From NCBI GenBank assembly GCA_003344405.1, contig NOWV01000187.1, positions 89,511 to 153,510 of the forward strand: a stretch of 64,000 bases of DNA, in the 5' to 3' direction. Within the stretch, counting starts at the first letter, position 1. Each line of letters opens with the position of its first letter. Source of the stretch: Trichoplax sp. H2. Taxonomy: Eukaryota > Placozoa > Uniplacotomia > Trichoplacea. A program made the position numbers and the translations under genes. This document shows, piece by piece, positions 13,034 through 25,046 of the stretch. Under the pieces are notes generated by a model. It saw only the letters and a program-made list of their open reading frames with translations. It was not told where the DNA came from and did no database searches.

Positions 13034-14161
13034 TTATTCGTTCATCCAACTTTCTTCTACTATAGCAGAAACTTTCTTTTCATATTCACGTTTATTCTGC
13101 TGATATAATTGGGCAGCTAGGCTGTTAGCAGGACTATTAGGATTAGGTTCATCTAAAAGAGACTGGATCAACAAAATAAATAGTTATTACGGATTGATGC
13201 ATAGAAAACGTCTCTAAACGTTGACCAACGTGTACAACAGAGAATGTGAAATGATCAGGCTTTAAAGTTACTTAGCTTACTTGTATCGAAGTGAGGATAG
13301 CTGACACATCATATGTAGGACTCCATCTATTTTGTAATATATCTAGGCATATCCCGCCGTCCGCATAAACTACAATTAAGAATATGTAGCAAGGCATGAA
13401 TTCGCGATAGCTTTGTTTACAGTCGTCAATACACTTTAATGTTAGGTGTATCAAGTATTTTTCCTCGGTTGCAGACATTGAACTTGTAAACAAATCTTCA
13501 CAGTATTTACGCAACATCGCTTTAAAGTCTTACCATTAGGATGAAACATTTTGGAGACAAATCTAACTGCGGGAGGTTTGTTAGGATAATCTTCCGTAAA
13601 CCGAATCGTTAATTTAAAGGTACCTATAGCCATTCCGAATCGGCGTGGATAATCATGACAGATAAAAGTAATAAATAAGTTTACGAATACCGAAAGTTCA
13701 ACATCGCTATGACATTTTAATAGATAGTCAACTGGTGTTCAAAGGAAGTGGTAAAAAACTTTAGCAGTTGCGTTGGTATTACAATCTTTTCAATTTATGA
13801 ACTAACCGTCTTCAAAAGGTGTATCATGAGGTCTATAAACGAGGTCCATCGTATATCCATTTCGATATATGAAAATAAAGATATAATATACAGTATCTTA
13901 GAATTTGCCTGGCATGATTTAAAAATGTTGATAAGAGTACTCGTACTGCTTGGACTAGCTTTCATGGGTATTTATACAGTAATAGCTCACTGGCTAACAT
14001 TCTTATTGATATATCATGTCAAGTATAGAATCTTTCGTTGGGGGACGGTATCCCTACTCTACAAGTGCGTCAATCATTACCCAAATATGACCGCATTCCA
14101 AATTAAAATATTGTCTTCGGTAGGAGCTCCGCTTACACCTGCTGGTGGATCTTCTTGTAAT
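13034..14161 (-). CDS. UBE2A: Ubiquitin-conjugating enzyme E2 A/B (RAD6), all but the first exon
   Basis: The E2 enzyme takes ubiquitin from E1 and, with RAD18 or RNF20/40-type E3s, marks PCNA and histone H2B. Five exons on the minus strand read 14081-14161, 13807-13832, 13534-13623, 13281-13369 and 13034-13162 (TAA), with matching phases (2,1,1,0). They encode 137 residues from [13 protein letters not shown] to the end. Adding the missing 15-residue start gives 152, the exact length of human UBE2A/B. Visible landmarks are [35 protein letters not shown], the active-site Cys in [20 protein letters not shown], and the C-terminus [13 protein letters not shown] could not find the initiating exon upstream of 14163; it may lie in the repeat-rich region to the right. 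A single residue (Gly for Ser before the ICLDIL motif) differs from human in the active-site loop. Confidence 0.95.
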
Positions 14162-14786
14162 CTAGTTTGATGGGATGAAGAAAAAAAGTAGCGATATCCG
14201 TTAAGTGTAAGCTATTTTTGAAATGCATATTAAGAGTTCATGTCCTATCTACATCACATGAAATCCATGAAATGGTGCTTGCTAGTTACACACCCTAGCT
14301 ATCATTGCCTATTGCTATAACTCAATCCCTCATTCATCATAGCTGGTACAGGATAATTCCATTACGGTAAGCGCACTTTCTGAGGGATAAAGCGATGTAA
14401 AAAGCGGAGTGAAACAATTATTGATGACAGTGGCAACTATTGTAAATCATTGCAATTAGGAAATTGATTATCATGAACTCCATCCAAGGATATTACTACA
14501 GTAGGTTATTTCACACGTAATACTACAAATTTGGATGATGGAAGTCCGATATCACTAGGCACCGTAGTACGCGTCGGTGTTGAACGAGACTTTGGAACGT
14601 TTATCCTCTATCCACTCAGATGCATGATGACAGCATTGAAACACTCTCCAAAGCGTTGATATGCTATACATCATGATGGGCTTGAACTGTCATATTTAAT
14701 TTGGATACAGTACAAGATCGAAGAAGAATCGTTGGCGTTGCCAGGGACTACTATGGTGCTGCTGATATCGAACTGATACTGTATCA

Positions 14787-15212
14787 TCGCCAACGTCACT
14801 CCTTCCTTTCAAGCACTACAGTAAGACATGTCCAAGGTGATGTTGTTCACGACTGGCAGTCCATTAGCGACTCCTCTCTCATTATTTCTGTTATAGTCCA
14901 TCCAACTCCAACTGCATTATCGCCAACCTCACTGTACACTGTATAGTTACTCAAGATTACCAAGTCCTTACTTTTAGGCACAACAGTAAGCCATGTCAAG
15001 GCTTTATCTTGTTGACTCCTGTAAAGTTGATCAGCGACTGCTGTTCTTTTTCTTCGCCAACGTCACTGTGTACTGGTATACAGTAATAACAGTATCGTTA
15101 CTCAAGATTGCAAAGCCCTTCCTTTCATCCTGTACAGTCAAACATGTCTAGGCTTATCTTGTTCACTCCTCCAAGTCTATCAGCGATTCCTCTCTCTCCT
15201 TTTTCTAGCATA
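14787..15212. repeat. Three degenerate tandem copies of a ~135-160 bp unit
   Basis: Each copy opens with TCGCCAAC(G/C)TCACT (14787, 14920 and 15054, spacing 133 and 134). It continues through a CCTT..CTTT...CA(G)TAAG/CAAACATGTC block and ends near a TC-rich stretch containing AGCGA(C/T). Copies 2 and 3 share an extra GTTACTCAAGATT segment. Insertions and substitutions show the array is old. Confidence 0.75.
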
Positions 15213-16085
15213 GTCTGCGAAAGAGGATAAAACTGGAGACTTTTCGACCTATTCTACGTCCATGGATTACAAGAAAATTGTCCAATTTTCGAATCATTGA
15301 TGGTATCCATGGTAGTCACAGTCAAGCAATACAGCAAGTTGAAATGACTAGCAGCAAGCCACTACACGCGCATGCCCCAATGTGCTGCGTCAGTCTACGT
15401 GATACGACCTACTAGGGTACGGAAACTGAAACGGTACGGTACCACTTTGTACTGTACACTGTACAGTAAGTATTACAGCTCTACCCGTACTCAACCATAG
15501 TAGAGCTACGGAAGACGCAGCTACGCACTGTATTGTACTCTAGTGTAACTTGTCTATCATCCACTGCATACAATCTTGTACAGCCAGCTAGAATGGTTGT
15601 ACAAATTGAATAAGACTTTGGCTCCTGCAGTGCCATATAAAACGTGAAAACTTCATGGTCGATGACAAACTTGATTAGGCCGCTCTTCTTTTACTTATTG
15701 ATCTTCATTTTAGAAGTTATGTCATCACTAGGAATAATTCTCCACTATACAGCACTATCAACGAGTTTCGATACTTGAAACCGATGATGCAAGTACCATT
15801 TTCATTATCCGTAGCAATGTAAATTACTGAATAAGGTCGATGGGAAATAGTGGGTAGACAAACATGAAAAGACAGTATCAACGCGCTACAACGGTCAATG
15901 GATTTCAATCTAGGTTTATGTTTAATCATTCCTTTCAATCCAATACTGTATTGCTGTACTTACTTTTTAAAGTCTCTCATTAATCGTCTTCTTGCTGGTG
16001 TCGACATGGTGAACTTGTCTACTAGGCTATATCACTGTTGTCGTCCGTATGTTGAATGTGGATGTTGTGTTATTACTTTACACGT

Positions 16086-16112
16086 AGAGAGAGAGAGAGA
16101 GAGAGAGAGAGA
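16086..16112. repeat. (AG)n microsatellite
   Basis: An uninterrupted AG dinucleotide run of about 27 nt. Confidence 0.95.
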
Positions 16113-16427
16113 CAACTTGATGATGAGAAATCGAGGGGCTAAACCAACCAGATTGATTAATAATGGTCCAATTTTCTTACAAGTTATCACTGGCTACCTT
16201 GATCGTTACTTCACCAGCAATCAGCAGGCCAGAGGAAAGCCAAGAGTCTTTCCACTTTTAATGATCAATATTAAAGAACATCGACGTCGACACAGGGACC
16301 CTATCGATTTGGGATGATGTTGGTCTTACAGTACGCTACAGTATTTCCCCAACTGCTGTACTGTACCGTACAGTACTAGGATAGGAGATTAAGGAAATGC
16401 CTAGATCAAGCCACTGAAACAGGAGCA

Positions 16428-16464
16428 CAGATACTGTACTGTACACTGTACAGTACAGTATCTG
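16428..16464. repeat. Perfect 17-bp hairpin of CTGTAC units
   Basis: CAGATACTGTACTGTAC and its exact reverse complement are separated by ACT. It is the longest perfect stem that I found in the CTGTAC repeat family of this window. Confidence 0.9.
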
Positions 16465-16678
16465 CATTTCCAAGCTATACAGCTCAAAGGAAAATTCTTA
16501 GCTCACTCTTTCGGACCGAGCTACAGTCCGCAGAAAGGACTTCTACAGTAGGATACTGTAGGACAACAAACTTTGCACTGCACAATATACAGTACAGTAC
16601 TGCAATGCTGTAATACTGTACAGTGTACAGTACTGTACAGTCATGACTTACTGTACTGTACAGTACAGTACTGTAGCC

Positions 16679-17462
16679 CTGCAACTCCTTTGGACGGACA
16701 GACATTTGGCCTGCTTTGGTCAATACATTGTGTCAAATACTCCATTTTGACAGTACTTTAGTATCGCACTAGTCGATTCTGGAGAGACTGATTTTTTCTA
16801 CTGACAGTAATCCATGGACTACTACTGTAGTAGTGTACTGTAGAGTCTACACTGCAACTCCTTTGGACGGACAGACATTTGGCCTGCTTTGGTCAACCCA
16901 TTGTGTCAAATACTTCATTTTGACAGTACTTTAGTATGGCGCCAGTCGATTCTGAAGAGACTCATTTTTCTACTGACAGTAATCCATAGACCACTACTGT
17001 ACTGTAGAGTGACTGCAACTCCTATGGACGGACATACATTGGACCTGCTTTGGTCAATCCATTGTGTCAAATACTCCATTTTGACAGTACTTTAGTATGG
17101 CGCCAGTCGATTCTGAAGAGACTCATTTTTTCTACTGACAGTAATCCAAGGGCTTACTACAGTCGACCTGCAACTCCTTTGGACGGACAGACATTGGCCT
17201 GCTTTGGTCAATCTATTGTGTCAAATACTTCATTTTGACAGTACTTTAGTATGGCGCCAGTCGATTCTGACTGAATAGACTGATTTTTTCTACTGACAGT
17301 AATCCATGGACCACTACAGTACTGTAGAGTGTAGACCTGCAACTCCTTTGGACGGACAGACATCAGGCCTGCTTTGGTCAATTTATTGCGTCTACATTGT
17401 GTCCATTTTGACAGTACTTTAGTATGACGCCAGTCGATTCTAAAGAGACCCATTTTTTCTAA
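16679..17462. repeat. Five-copy tandem satellite, ~155-173 bp units
   Basis: Copies begin with CTGCAACTCC(T/A) at 16679, 16852, 17013, 17168 and 17337. Each holds GGACGGACA(G/T)ACAT, CCTGCTTTGGTCAA, ATTTTGACAGTACTTTAGTA and (T/C)TCTACTGACAGTAATCCA, except that the last is cut short in the final copy. Copies differ mainly in the CTGTAC-rich tail between units, which explains the variable length. Open frames here (for example 16889-17238) repeat the same peptide and are products of the array, not genes. Confidence 0.92.
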
Positions 17463-19614
17463 ATAAAGTCCTATTCCATTGCCTGTTACTAAGCTCTACT
17501 TAGAAGCAGTCCATTTAGATGATGAATGTTATTGAAATGAATACGAGTGATTTGGAAAACAGAGACGGAAGATCTATCTATACTGAGCAACTCTTTTTGG
17601 ATATTTTGCGGCCTTGTCTTGTATGAAAAGTCCGTCCGTCGGAGGAGAGTGGCAGCCGGTCTACTGTAGTATTTTTTCTAGTAGCAGTCGAGAAGGAATC
17701 ACAGTAATCGTACAGTACAGTACAGTACAAAATGGAGCCATGACAGTACAGTACTGTAGACTACAGTATGTTGACAAGTATTGTACAGTGAATACGAACA
17801 GCCGTATTGAAGATTCATACTGGTGTCAATGAGCATGGAGACAAGAAATGGAACACTTTGTTGGAATGATTGTAAAGCTAACTACGAACTCTTACTCTCT
17901 ATTGAAGATTGAATTGATTGTCAGCAACGCAGTTTAGAACGCAGTACTGTACTACGTACGGTACTTGAATTTAGACTTTATTTGGTAGAGTATTTGGTCA
18001 TTTCCTACGGTAGTACTGCGTTGTTGATTCAACACTCTACAGTGTACAGTACTGTAGTCGTGCAAGTCGTCTACAGTACACTGTACTCCACGTTTCAAGT
18101 AGCGTTGGACTCTCGCTTTCAGTTTGTTGAGTGCGCTGGTCGAGCAGACCATACTGAATACTGTCAGGCAATAAACGCTTTCGTCATCTACCCATGCTAA
18201 TGGCCCATCATGCCTCATGAATATTTGACGTAAGGACATCCCGCGGCGTTATTCGCTTTCAACAATTTCCATTAAATCAACATCGCTTGCAAATAGTTCA
18301 GCAATCGACGAATTTCCATTGATTTCTAGCCTTTCTCACTGTATATAGAATGCACTTGATCCATACAAACTGACCAAGTAGCGATGGAAGATGAAGAAGA
18401 GGTTAGATGCAATCAAGCAGTCAGAAAAATCCAATGACGCAGTCATGCCGCAGTCAATTAACTGGCCGGCAATCACTTCATTACACATTACTCCTGTTGT
18501 ATCGCTTTGAATGCTCTCCATTCGTACACTACTTTGCCACTCATTTCTGTCTTTCCTAGTGCATCGATCAACTTATTCTACCATGGAATAACAGTTGATG
18601 GATTCAGTCTGTTCTTGTAATGCTTGAACGATCAATTATCACCTAAGAATAGCGTCTAAAATCATTTCAGCCATTGAAAAACTGCCTAGTCGTAAGAGCA
18701 CTACCCGGCAATCACACTCATCACTCTCCTTTCATTGTCCAATAGTACACTACTGTACACTAGAATGTCAAATGGAAGGCGTCTTATTCTCTCTTATGCT
18801 TAGTGGATAGGATATTCAATCAAATCAATGACTACAGTATACTTACTATGCTAAATAGGAACTATTCGTACAAATTGGAATATTCTACTGTAATACTAAT
18901 TCTTTACTCTCTCTCTCTATTTTGGTTTGCAATCCTTTTTGATTGCATTGCTATGAAAAAAAACCCCTTGGAAAAAACAGTTGCAGTTAATGGTAGAGGT
19001 AAGCTAATCATGATCGCACGATACTAGCCTATACTGCTACAAGACTAACCCCATTTCAGTAGAATACAACATCGTCGGCTTGATCAATACAAACTTTGAC
19101 TATTCCTTCTGACTCTATCTACAACTAGTAGTAGAAGTAAAGCAGTGTCAGTCAGTAACGTGAATTCATTATTTTTGCATGCCCCACAATAGCCATTCGC
19201 GATAATGCAACCTTGGCTTTGATCGCAATAATAATTATTCTTATTCTTATATTATTATAATGCAATCAATGATAGCGACCAATCGATAATGATATGTAAT
19301 AGTTTATTGCCATTTTGCTTACAATACTTGTAGACAGTATACTGTACATACTCGCACATTTACCCATCAACTCGATCTGTTATGCAGACTCGACATGATC
19401 TATGTACTGTACGATCGAGAACAACTCGGCCAAATGATGATAGGGTAGTCAGTCTATGAACAACTGTTTTTCTATGCACGCCAGTGTTTGTAAATGCGGT
19501 TTCATCAACTAATTAACTCATGTAAACATTTTGACCCAATATTAATGACCAAATTATAGCTAGTAAGACTGTAATGCTAAGTTGATACGGATATATTGTC
19601 ATTGGTTATTGTAG

Positions 19615-22600
19615 AAGATATCCACTCTTGGCGTGACTGCAGATCCAGCAGCAGTCTACGATGTCGTTCAGCACGCAAGGTAGAATTAATTAGCGTTTGT
19701 AATCAATGTTATGAATTATTGCTTTCCTCATCGCCTTGATAGACATTGAGCTATCATTCACTTGAAAGATAATACCATTCATAGATAAATAGACACTATA
19801 TTGACGCTCAGGCAGTAGAACAAAACAATCTTAATTTTACCTCCGTTTTGATTTATACGCCATATAGACAACTTTTAACCGCCAGAAGCAATCCTCCAGT
19901 AGAGGCAGCAATAAGGTATCATGCAAAGTGGAAAAGACGTATTATTGTCACAATAATGATGGAGATTTTATTATCTCTTGTTCTATTCCATCTTGTTGTT
20001 ACTCAACCATTTCTATCATCATTTACTAATACTATTGTTATATTTTGTTCACTGATTTCATTTCTAGCTGATGTGGTAAAACATTCAAAAATGAGTTGTT
20101 CAATTAGTTTAGTGAAGTCATGATAGAACTATCTACAGTACATTCGAGTATGATCAATAATTGATTGATGATAATATTTTACGTAGTGTGTTACTCGCCT
20201 ACTGTGTAGGCAGTATAGAACCACCCAAATCGCAATCATATTCTATAATTTCACTTCTTACTGTATTTTATGGCATGAATGAAAGATGCCATGCTTGTAT
20301 AGTATCAACGGCACAGCAAACTTATATACCTTCAATTTAAGAAAATTAATAGAAAGGGAACGTAAAGTGTTGTATTGAACAAAATTGAATGGCTCCATGC
20401 TTTAGTATGATAATTGTATCATACTCTTTTCTTATTGTACTAGGGTTGGTCTGGTCGATAAAACTATAGAATGTTTAAGAGAATCAGATAGGTTAGTGAG
20501 ATATTACACAGGGCAGTATTCTAGGTCTAATATAAATTGACCAAAGTGTAACTGCTACATTAAAAGTTTACAACAATTTATTAGCGATGTTGCATTATTT
20601 TCTCCATTGTAGATGTTACAGTAATCATTTCCTAAGATCGTTGTATTTTAAAGTCTGCTTAAAAATAAATACTAATAGTAATAGTTGAATTCCAACAGTT
20701 ACATCCTGTGTTGTTATTTGATACACTGGTTAGCATGCCTTCCAGCCTGTCATATTTGTAATGACTGTTTCTATCAATATTTTTAATTCTACAGTTCCAA
20801 AACACAACACGAAGCAGCTTGGATCCTCAGCATAATTGCAAGCAGTGATTCACGAGGCCCGAAGGTTATCGTCAACGCAGGTACAAGCTAACAATATATC
20901 TACAGTACATTAAATATCCTGAATTTAGGTTACGTTGATTAAGTCATAGGATCGACCTAAACACGTTTGCTTTGAAAGCAATCGTAAAATTTTATATTGA
21001 AGATCACTTATTGTACAATATTTGTATTAGATGGTATTCCAGTACTTGTCAATAATTTATCTACTGAATATCCAAATGTATGTGAAAAAGTTGCTCTCGC
21101 TTTAGCTTTCATTGCAGGTTGGTAATATTGTACATATTAGTTTACAAGATCTATATACATGATGTACTATGTAAAAATAGTCCAATGCTTAATATATACC
21201 GGTCACCTTATAAAATATATATTATGACAAACTTGACAATAGGGGATTGCATTGACTACCGAAATAAAATTATTGATTGTGGTGTAATGACAAAGTTTGA
21301 TGCTGCTGCAGATGTAAATAAGCCGGTAAATTACCAAATTTAAATCTGCATTAAGCTTATAGCACACCTGTAATACATAAAATAAAAAGTAATGCTGCCA
21401 TTTATACTATCTATATTATGATAAATTATATTATTGCATCAAAATCTTTACGATGGTAAAAATTAACCTTGTAGGCTTACCAATTAGAAAGTGTAGCGAA
21501 ATTAATAAATAAGGTTTTAAGCTATCCAAGTTCCCAATTACCACTTGAGATTGCAAAAAAGGTAGCGTGTTCACATACATTAGGACAATTTTTCGATGAT
21601 TAATACCTAAATTAATATTCAAACCCTTTCTTATCTTCAAGATTTCGTTTATTTACAATTTCTTGATACAACTATGATTTTTCTAGTTAACGGTTTACAT
21701 AGTTGAACTCTTGGACAAGGAAATATTGACGGTTGGTCATTTAGGCTATCACTTTATGTTTTTGATCATATTTATAAATTTTATTTACGAAAAATCAATA
21801 TATATTTATCAAATACAACTTAAACAATAACAAAATGTAATAATGTTCAATACTAACACGAATAGGTACAAAGTAGTCTAGCTGGAGCTGCATATTATCT
21901 GACTAGGAATGACAATCCGTCATATTTACAGGTTTCTACTAGGGTTTCGTCCATCCTAAATAAGTTTGTTTAACGGATTATTTACGGTAAAGTTTGGGTG
22001 GTTTAAGATATATTTTTTATCGTATAGGTTGCTGTGACGTTAGGGTTGTTAGAAAAAGTGGTAAAATTGTTATCGAGGAATGATTTAAATGTTCAGGTTT
22101 GATAACAATTTAAAGTTATGTATAAGAAACGCACATTGTTAATGTAAATAACTTTGCAATTACTGATTTTGAAATCGATTATACAATAAGCGACTTGCAC
22201 TTTTATATACAAATACTTAGAAAGCAGCAATTCGTGTATGTCAAAATGTCTCAAGTTCCGATTATAGCCGCTTTACACAAGTATGAATGGCCCATATAGT
22301 TATAATATCATTACTGTGTGTGATGTTTTATACTGGATAATCTGGGTCTAGTTTAAATCATTTCTATTTTTTATACATTCTTTAGGCTTTAATTGATTGT
22401 AATGCACAAGATCATTTCGAGCTGTTGTTAAAGACAAAGGATGTATATATCATATTGGTAAAGGAATCTTTATTTGTATATAATCTAGCTAGCCATTGAC
22501 GGCGTAGAAGATAAATTATTTCTATATGCTTGCAGAATCAAGAGCCGATGCATTTTATTTTACTTACATTTACTGTTACAGGACACTATAAAGGTCATTT

Positions 22601-23712
22601 CCAATATTGCAACTGGTTCTATAAACATAAAGCAAGTAAGTTTAAAATTTATGAAAAGATAACTATTCTTGCTGAAGTGTGATAAATTGGCCTGTTTATA
22701 TTTCAGGTTCTGCTCGATGTTAAGATTCTTCCCACCGTTTTTGAACAAATTAGAAATGTAAAACCATTTTTAATATTTTTCTAGCACATACAGCATCTTC
22801 TGTAACTGTGTAATAAATGAATGGCGTCTTAAAGACTGAGATTGTACATTCTTGGCTATAGACTAGATTAATAAAGGTTTGATTTATTTATCATAATTTA
22901 GCCTGATATGCATATCGTAAAAGAAATTTGTTGGGTAATTGACAATTTTATAACTGGAGCAGCAGAGGATCAGGTTAGTCTCATGGAAAAGGTAGTGTAT
23001 AATTTTAATTTACCAGTAATGCCTTACGAATGAGTAACAAACTAACGAAACTGTTTACTTATTATATAGCTTCAACAGCTGTGTGAGATTGGCATCGTTG
23101 ATTTGCTCTATAGCAGTCTGCTTATTAAAAATCATATGGTACGACTTCATGTTTATAACTTTGTATGAATTCATGTGAAAAATTTTCAAGTAGTGCGTGC
23201 TACTTTGCTATTAATGTAGCAATTTTCCAACATTTTCATTAGAAATATTCTCTATTTTTTTAATGCAGATAATAAGGCATTCCCTAGCTGCTCTCTTAAA
23301 TCTAATCGAGGTAGCATGAAATAACCTTTTTGCGTAGTAGTCAACATTGTATAATACACGTGTTACCAATAGTATCGACTGGAAAAGTCATAATAATGTT
23401 ATGGCATTTTTAGGGAACGCTAGATGATGATATGAAATTGTCGATATGTACCGATTTCGATGATATAGGAGGTAAATAAGGTTTTCAAATATATCGAAAA
23501 GATTGATAGCTCGTATTGGCAATTTACATATGTATTTATCGTACTTTTATGTTAATGATAAGTGCTTGAACTTATTTGTTAACTATTGGAGTATTTATTT
23601 AGGTTTAATTAGGCTGGAGATATTTTTAAGAAGTGAAAGCGACGAAATTAGAATTATGGCAACGACAATTCTTCATGTAATTCAAGATATTTATGGTCAA
23701 AATCAACAGTAA
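19615..23712 (+). CDS. Divergent importin-alpha (karyopherin alpha)-like ARM protein, 5' end missing
   Basis: Eighteen small exons: 19615-19679, 19868-19915, 20444-20491, 20795-20880, 21031-21117, 21243-21325, 21475-21561, 21866-21931, 22028-22096, 22221-22280, 22386-22442, 22582-22635, 22707-22757, 22902-22973, 23070-23138, 23269-23310, 23414-23471 and 23603-23712 (TAA). They total 1212 nt (403 residues) with every phase matching. The order follows importin alpha: AAVYDVVQHARQLLTARSNP, then EAAWILSIIAS, ALAFIAGDCIDYRNKIIDCG, TIKVISNIATGS, EICWVIDNFITG, and the C-terminal GGLIRLEIFLRSESDEI. In the family, WxxxN arrays inside the ARM repeats bind nuclear localisation signals. Here several are lost (AAWILS for AAWALTN, ALAFIAG for ALGNIAG, AAYYLTRND for WALSYLSDG), and one C-terminal repeat seems absent. 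No basic IBB domain was found upstream. It may be a paralogue with altered cargo binding. Confidence 0.8.
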
Positions 23713-24553
23713 TAACGTTACAGCAATGATGTTCACTTTAGAGGTGTTATTATCAAATAGCAATAATTATAATATGAATCGTAATATTTATAAACCAATA
23801 TAGAACTATCCGGCTTGGGTTTTAAAGTTGAGTCCATTAAGCGCGAGTTTTACTTATTACAATAACGATTAAATCCTGGTGTATCGATTTAGTTATTGTT
23901 AAAAATTTTTGATTCTTCTCTAATTATAATTCATACATATTCTGATGCGCTAAATGTTTTATATTATTAAATGAAATAAATATAAGAGTAATTGAAATAG
24001 CTATTTTTGAAAATGATTGTAATAAAGTTGAGTATTTTGTCCACGTATCTTTTACGACTGTTTACTTGTCAGACCGTACTTACTGGCTCATGAATGAAAT
24101 CTATTTATCGGTCGGTAATATGTTCTTATCAACATCAATACAATTACGTAGGCAATAATACTATCGATGTAAGTTATATCAGGTTGTGTTTGATATACAT
24201 AGAGACTATTTTATTGAAGCATTATATTAACTAGTAGTGCATCATTGCTCACCATTCTATAGGGCTTTAGTGTATTGTGATTTATTACACGCAGAATAAA
24301 CAGAAGTCGGAAAGAAAATATTTATTAGCAGATTACTGTTAAACTATTCCGTAAGTAATCATGAATTGATTACACCTTTTTTAAGCAGTTTTAACAAGTT
24401 ACGATTCTATACCCATTTCTCAGTACGCTTATATCTTTAACGCAGTATCACAAGCAAAACTATCGTGCGTAGTAGCAGTTACGCTAACATCTACAATACA
24501 TGGAAATCGCTAGAAAGGAAGTAAAATAAACATGTCACTAAATTAGCAATTAA
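23713..24553. other. Intergenic, convergent importin-like gene and MSRB1
   Basis: AT-rich sequence without an open frame or repeat that I can support. It contains the 3' UTR of the importin-like gene and, on its right, the end of the MSRB1 3' UTR. Confidence 0.5.
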
Positions 24554-24632
24554 CTTCGATCAAATAAAGTCATCAGAAGCAAAAACGGCCATATCGGCTG
24601 TAGTTTAAGCCCGTCATGTTATTCTCTCGAAG
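24554..24632 (-). promoter_or_regulatory. Candidate SECIS element for MSRB1
   Basis: Read on the minus strand, this 79-nt stretch folds with outer helix CTTCGA/TCGAAG, tandem G-A mismatches, then AATAA/TTATT. This leads to the invariant quartet ATGA (24614-24617) opposite TGAT (24572-24575), the non-Watson-Crick core of eukaryotic SECIS elements. After ATGA come CGGGCTT and an AAA, then a small upper stem GCC-GATAT-GGC as in form-2 elements. It starts 415 nt after the MSRB1 stop, in its 3' UTR. The caveat is that only 7 nt separate ATGA from the AAA, fewer than usual. Confidence 0.6.
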
Positions 24633-25046
24633 CTAATTTCAAATACGAATAAAATTTAGAAATATTTACCATTAGTAATAATATAACCGACTGCTTTGTG
24701 AATATTACAAGAATATGTATAAATTTTAAATAGTTTTAATTTTGTTGCAAACACTACAGCTAGTCACTATGCCTATCGTCCTAATAAGACAGCTTATAAC
24801 AATTTTGAAGTTACATCAGTAAACGACGACTTTTCAATCTTGTTTTGTTTGCTAAAAAACGAGCTACTCTTTAAGCCGATAAACGCATAGGATAAAACTA
24901 GGAAAGAGCGTTCGCGTGTGGTTCAACTTCATTGTCATACAATTGTGTTTTGTTACGTAAAGCATATAGTGGATAGCAATCGATTACAAGATATCTATGT
25001 TAACTATCAATAAAGTTAAAGTATAAAAAACGGTATTCGTTCCAGC

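Larger units (their letters stand above)
14162..19614. other. Repeat-rich intergenic region
   Basis: It lies between the 5' parts of UBE2A (-) and the importin-like gene (+), and presumably hides the first exon of each. It carries the three-copy repeat at 14787, an AG microsatellite, a 17-bp hairpin, the five-copy satellite, and dispersed CTGTAC/GTACAG motifs (15450-15480, 16320-16470, 16580-16680, 17700-17790, 17940-18085). A possible coding exon at 18952-18996 (MKKNPLEKTVAVNGR, donor GTAAGC) could not be joined to anything. I see no other gene. Confidence 0.55.

Noticed and set aside
13748-14170. 140-codon plus-strand open frame
   Set aside because: It is the antisense of the UBE2A exons at 13807-13832 and 14081-14161; the minus strand gives an almost invariant E2 sequence.
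16889-17453. Several 60-80 codon frames with repeated peptide
   Set aside because: They are produced by the tandem satellite units and have no independent coding signal.
16679-17462. CRISPR-like array
   Set aside because: Units are over 150 bp with variable tails, in a eukaryotic intron-rich genome; there are no short repeats with unique spacers.
18952-18996. MKKNPLEKTVAVNGR as first exon of the importin-like gene
   Set aside because: It ends in phase 1 while the next known exon starts in phase 0, and it does not resemble an IBB domain.
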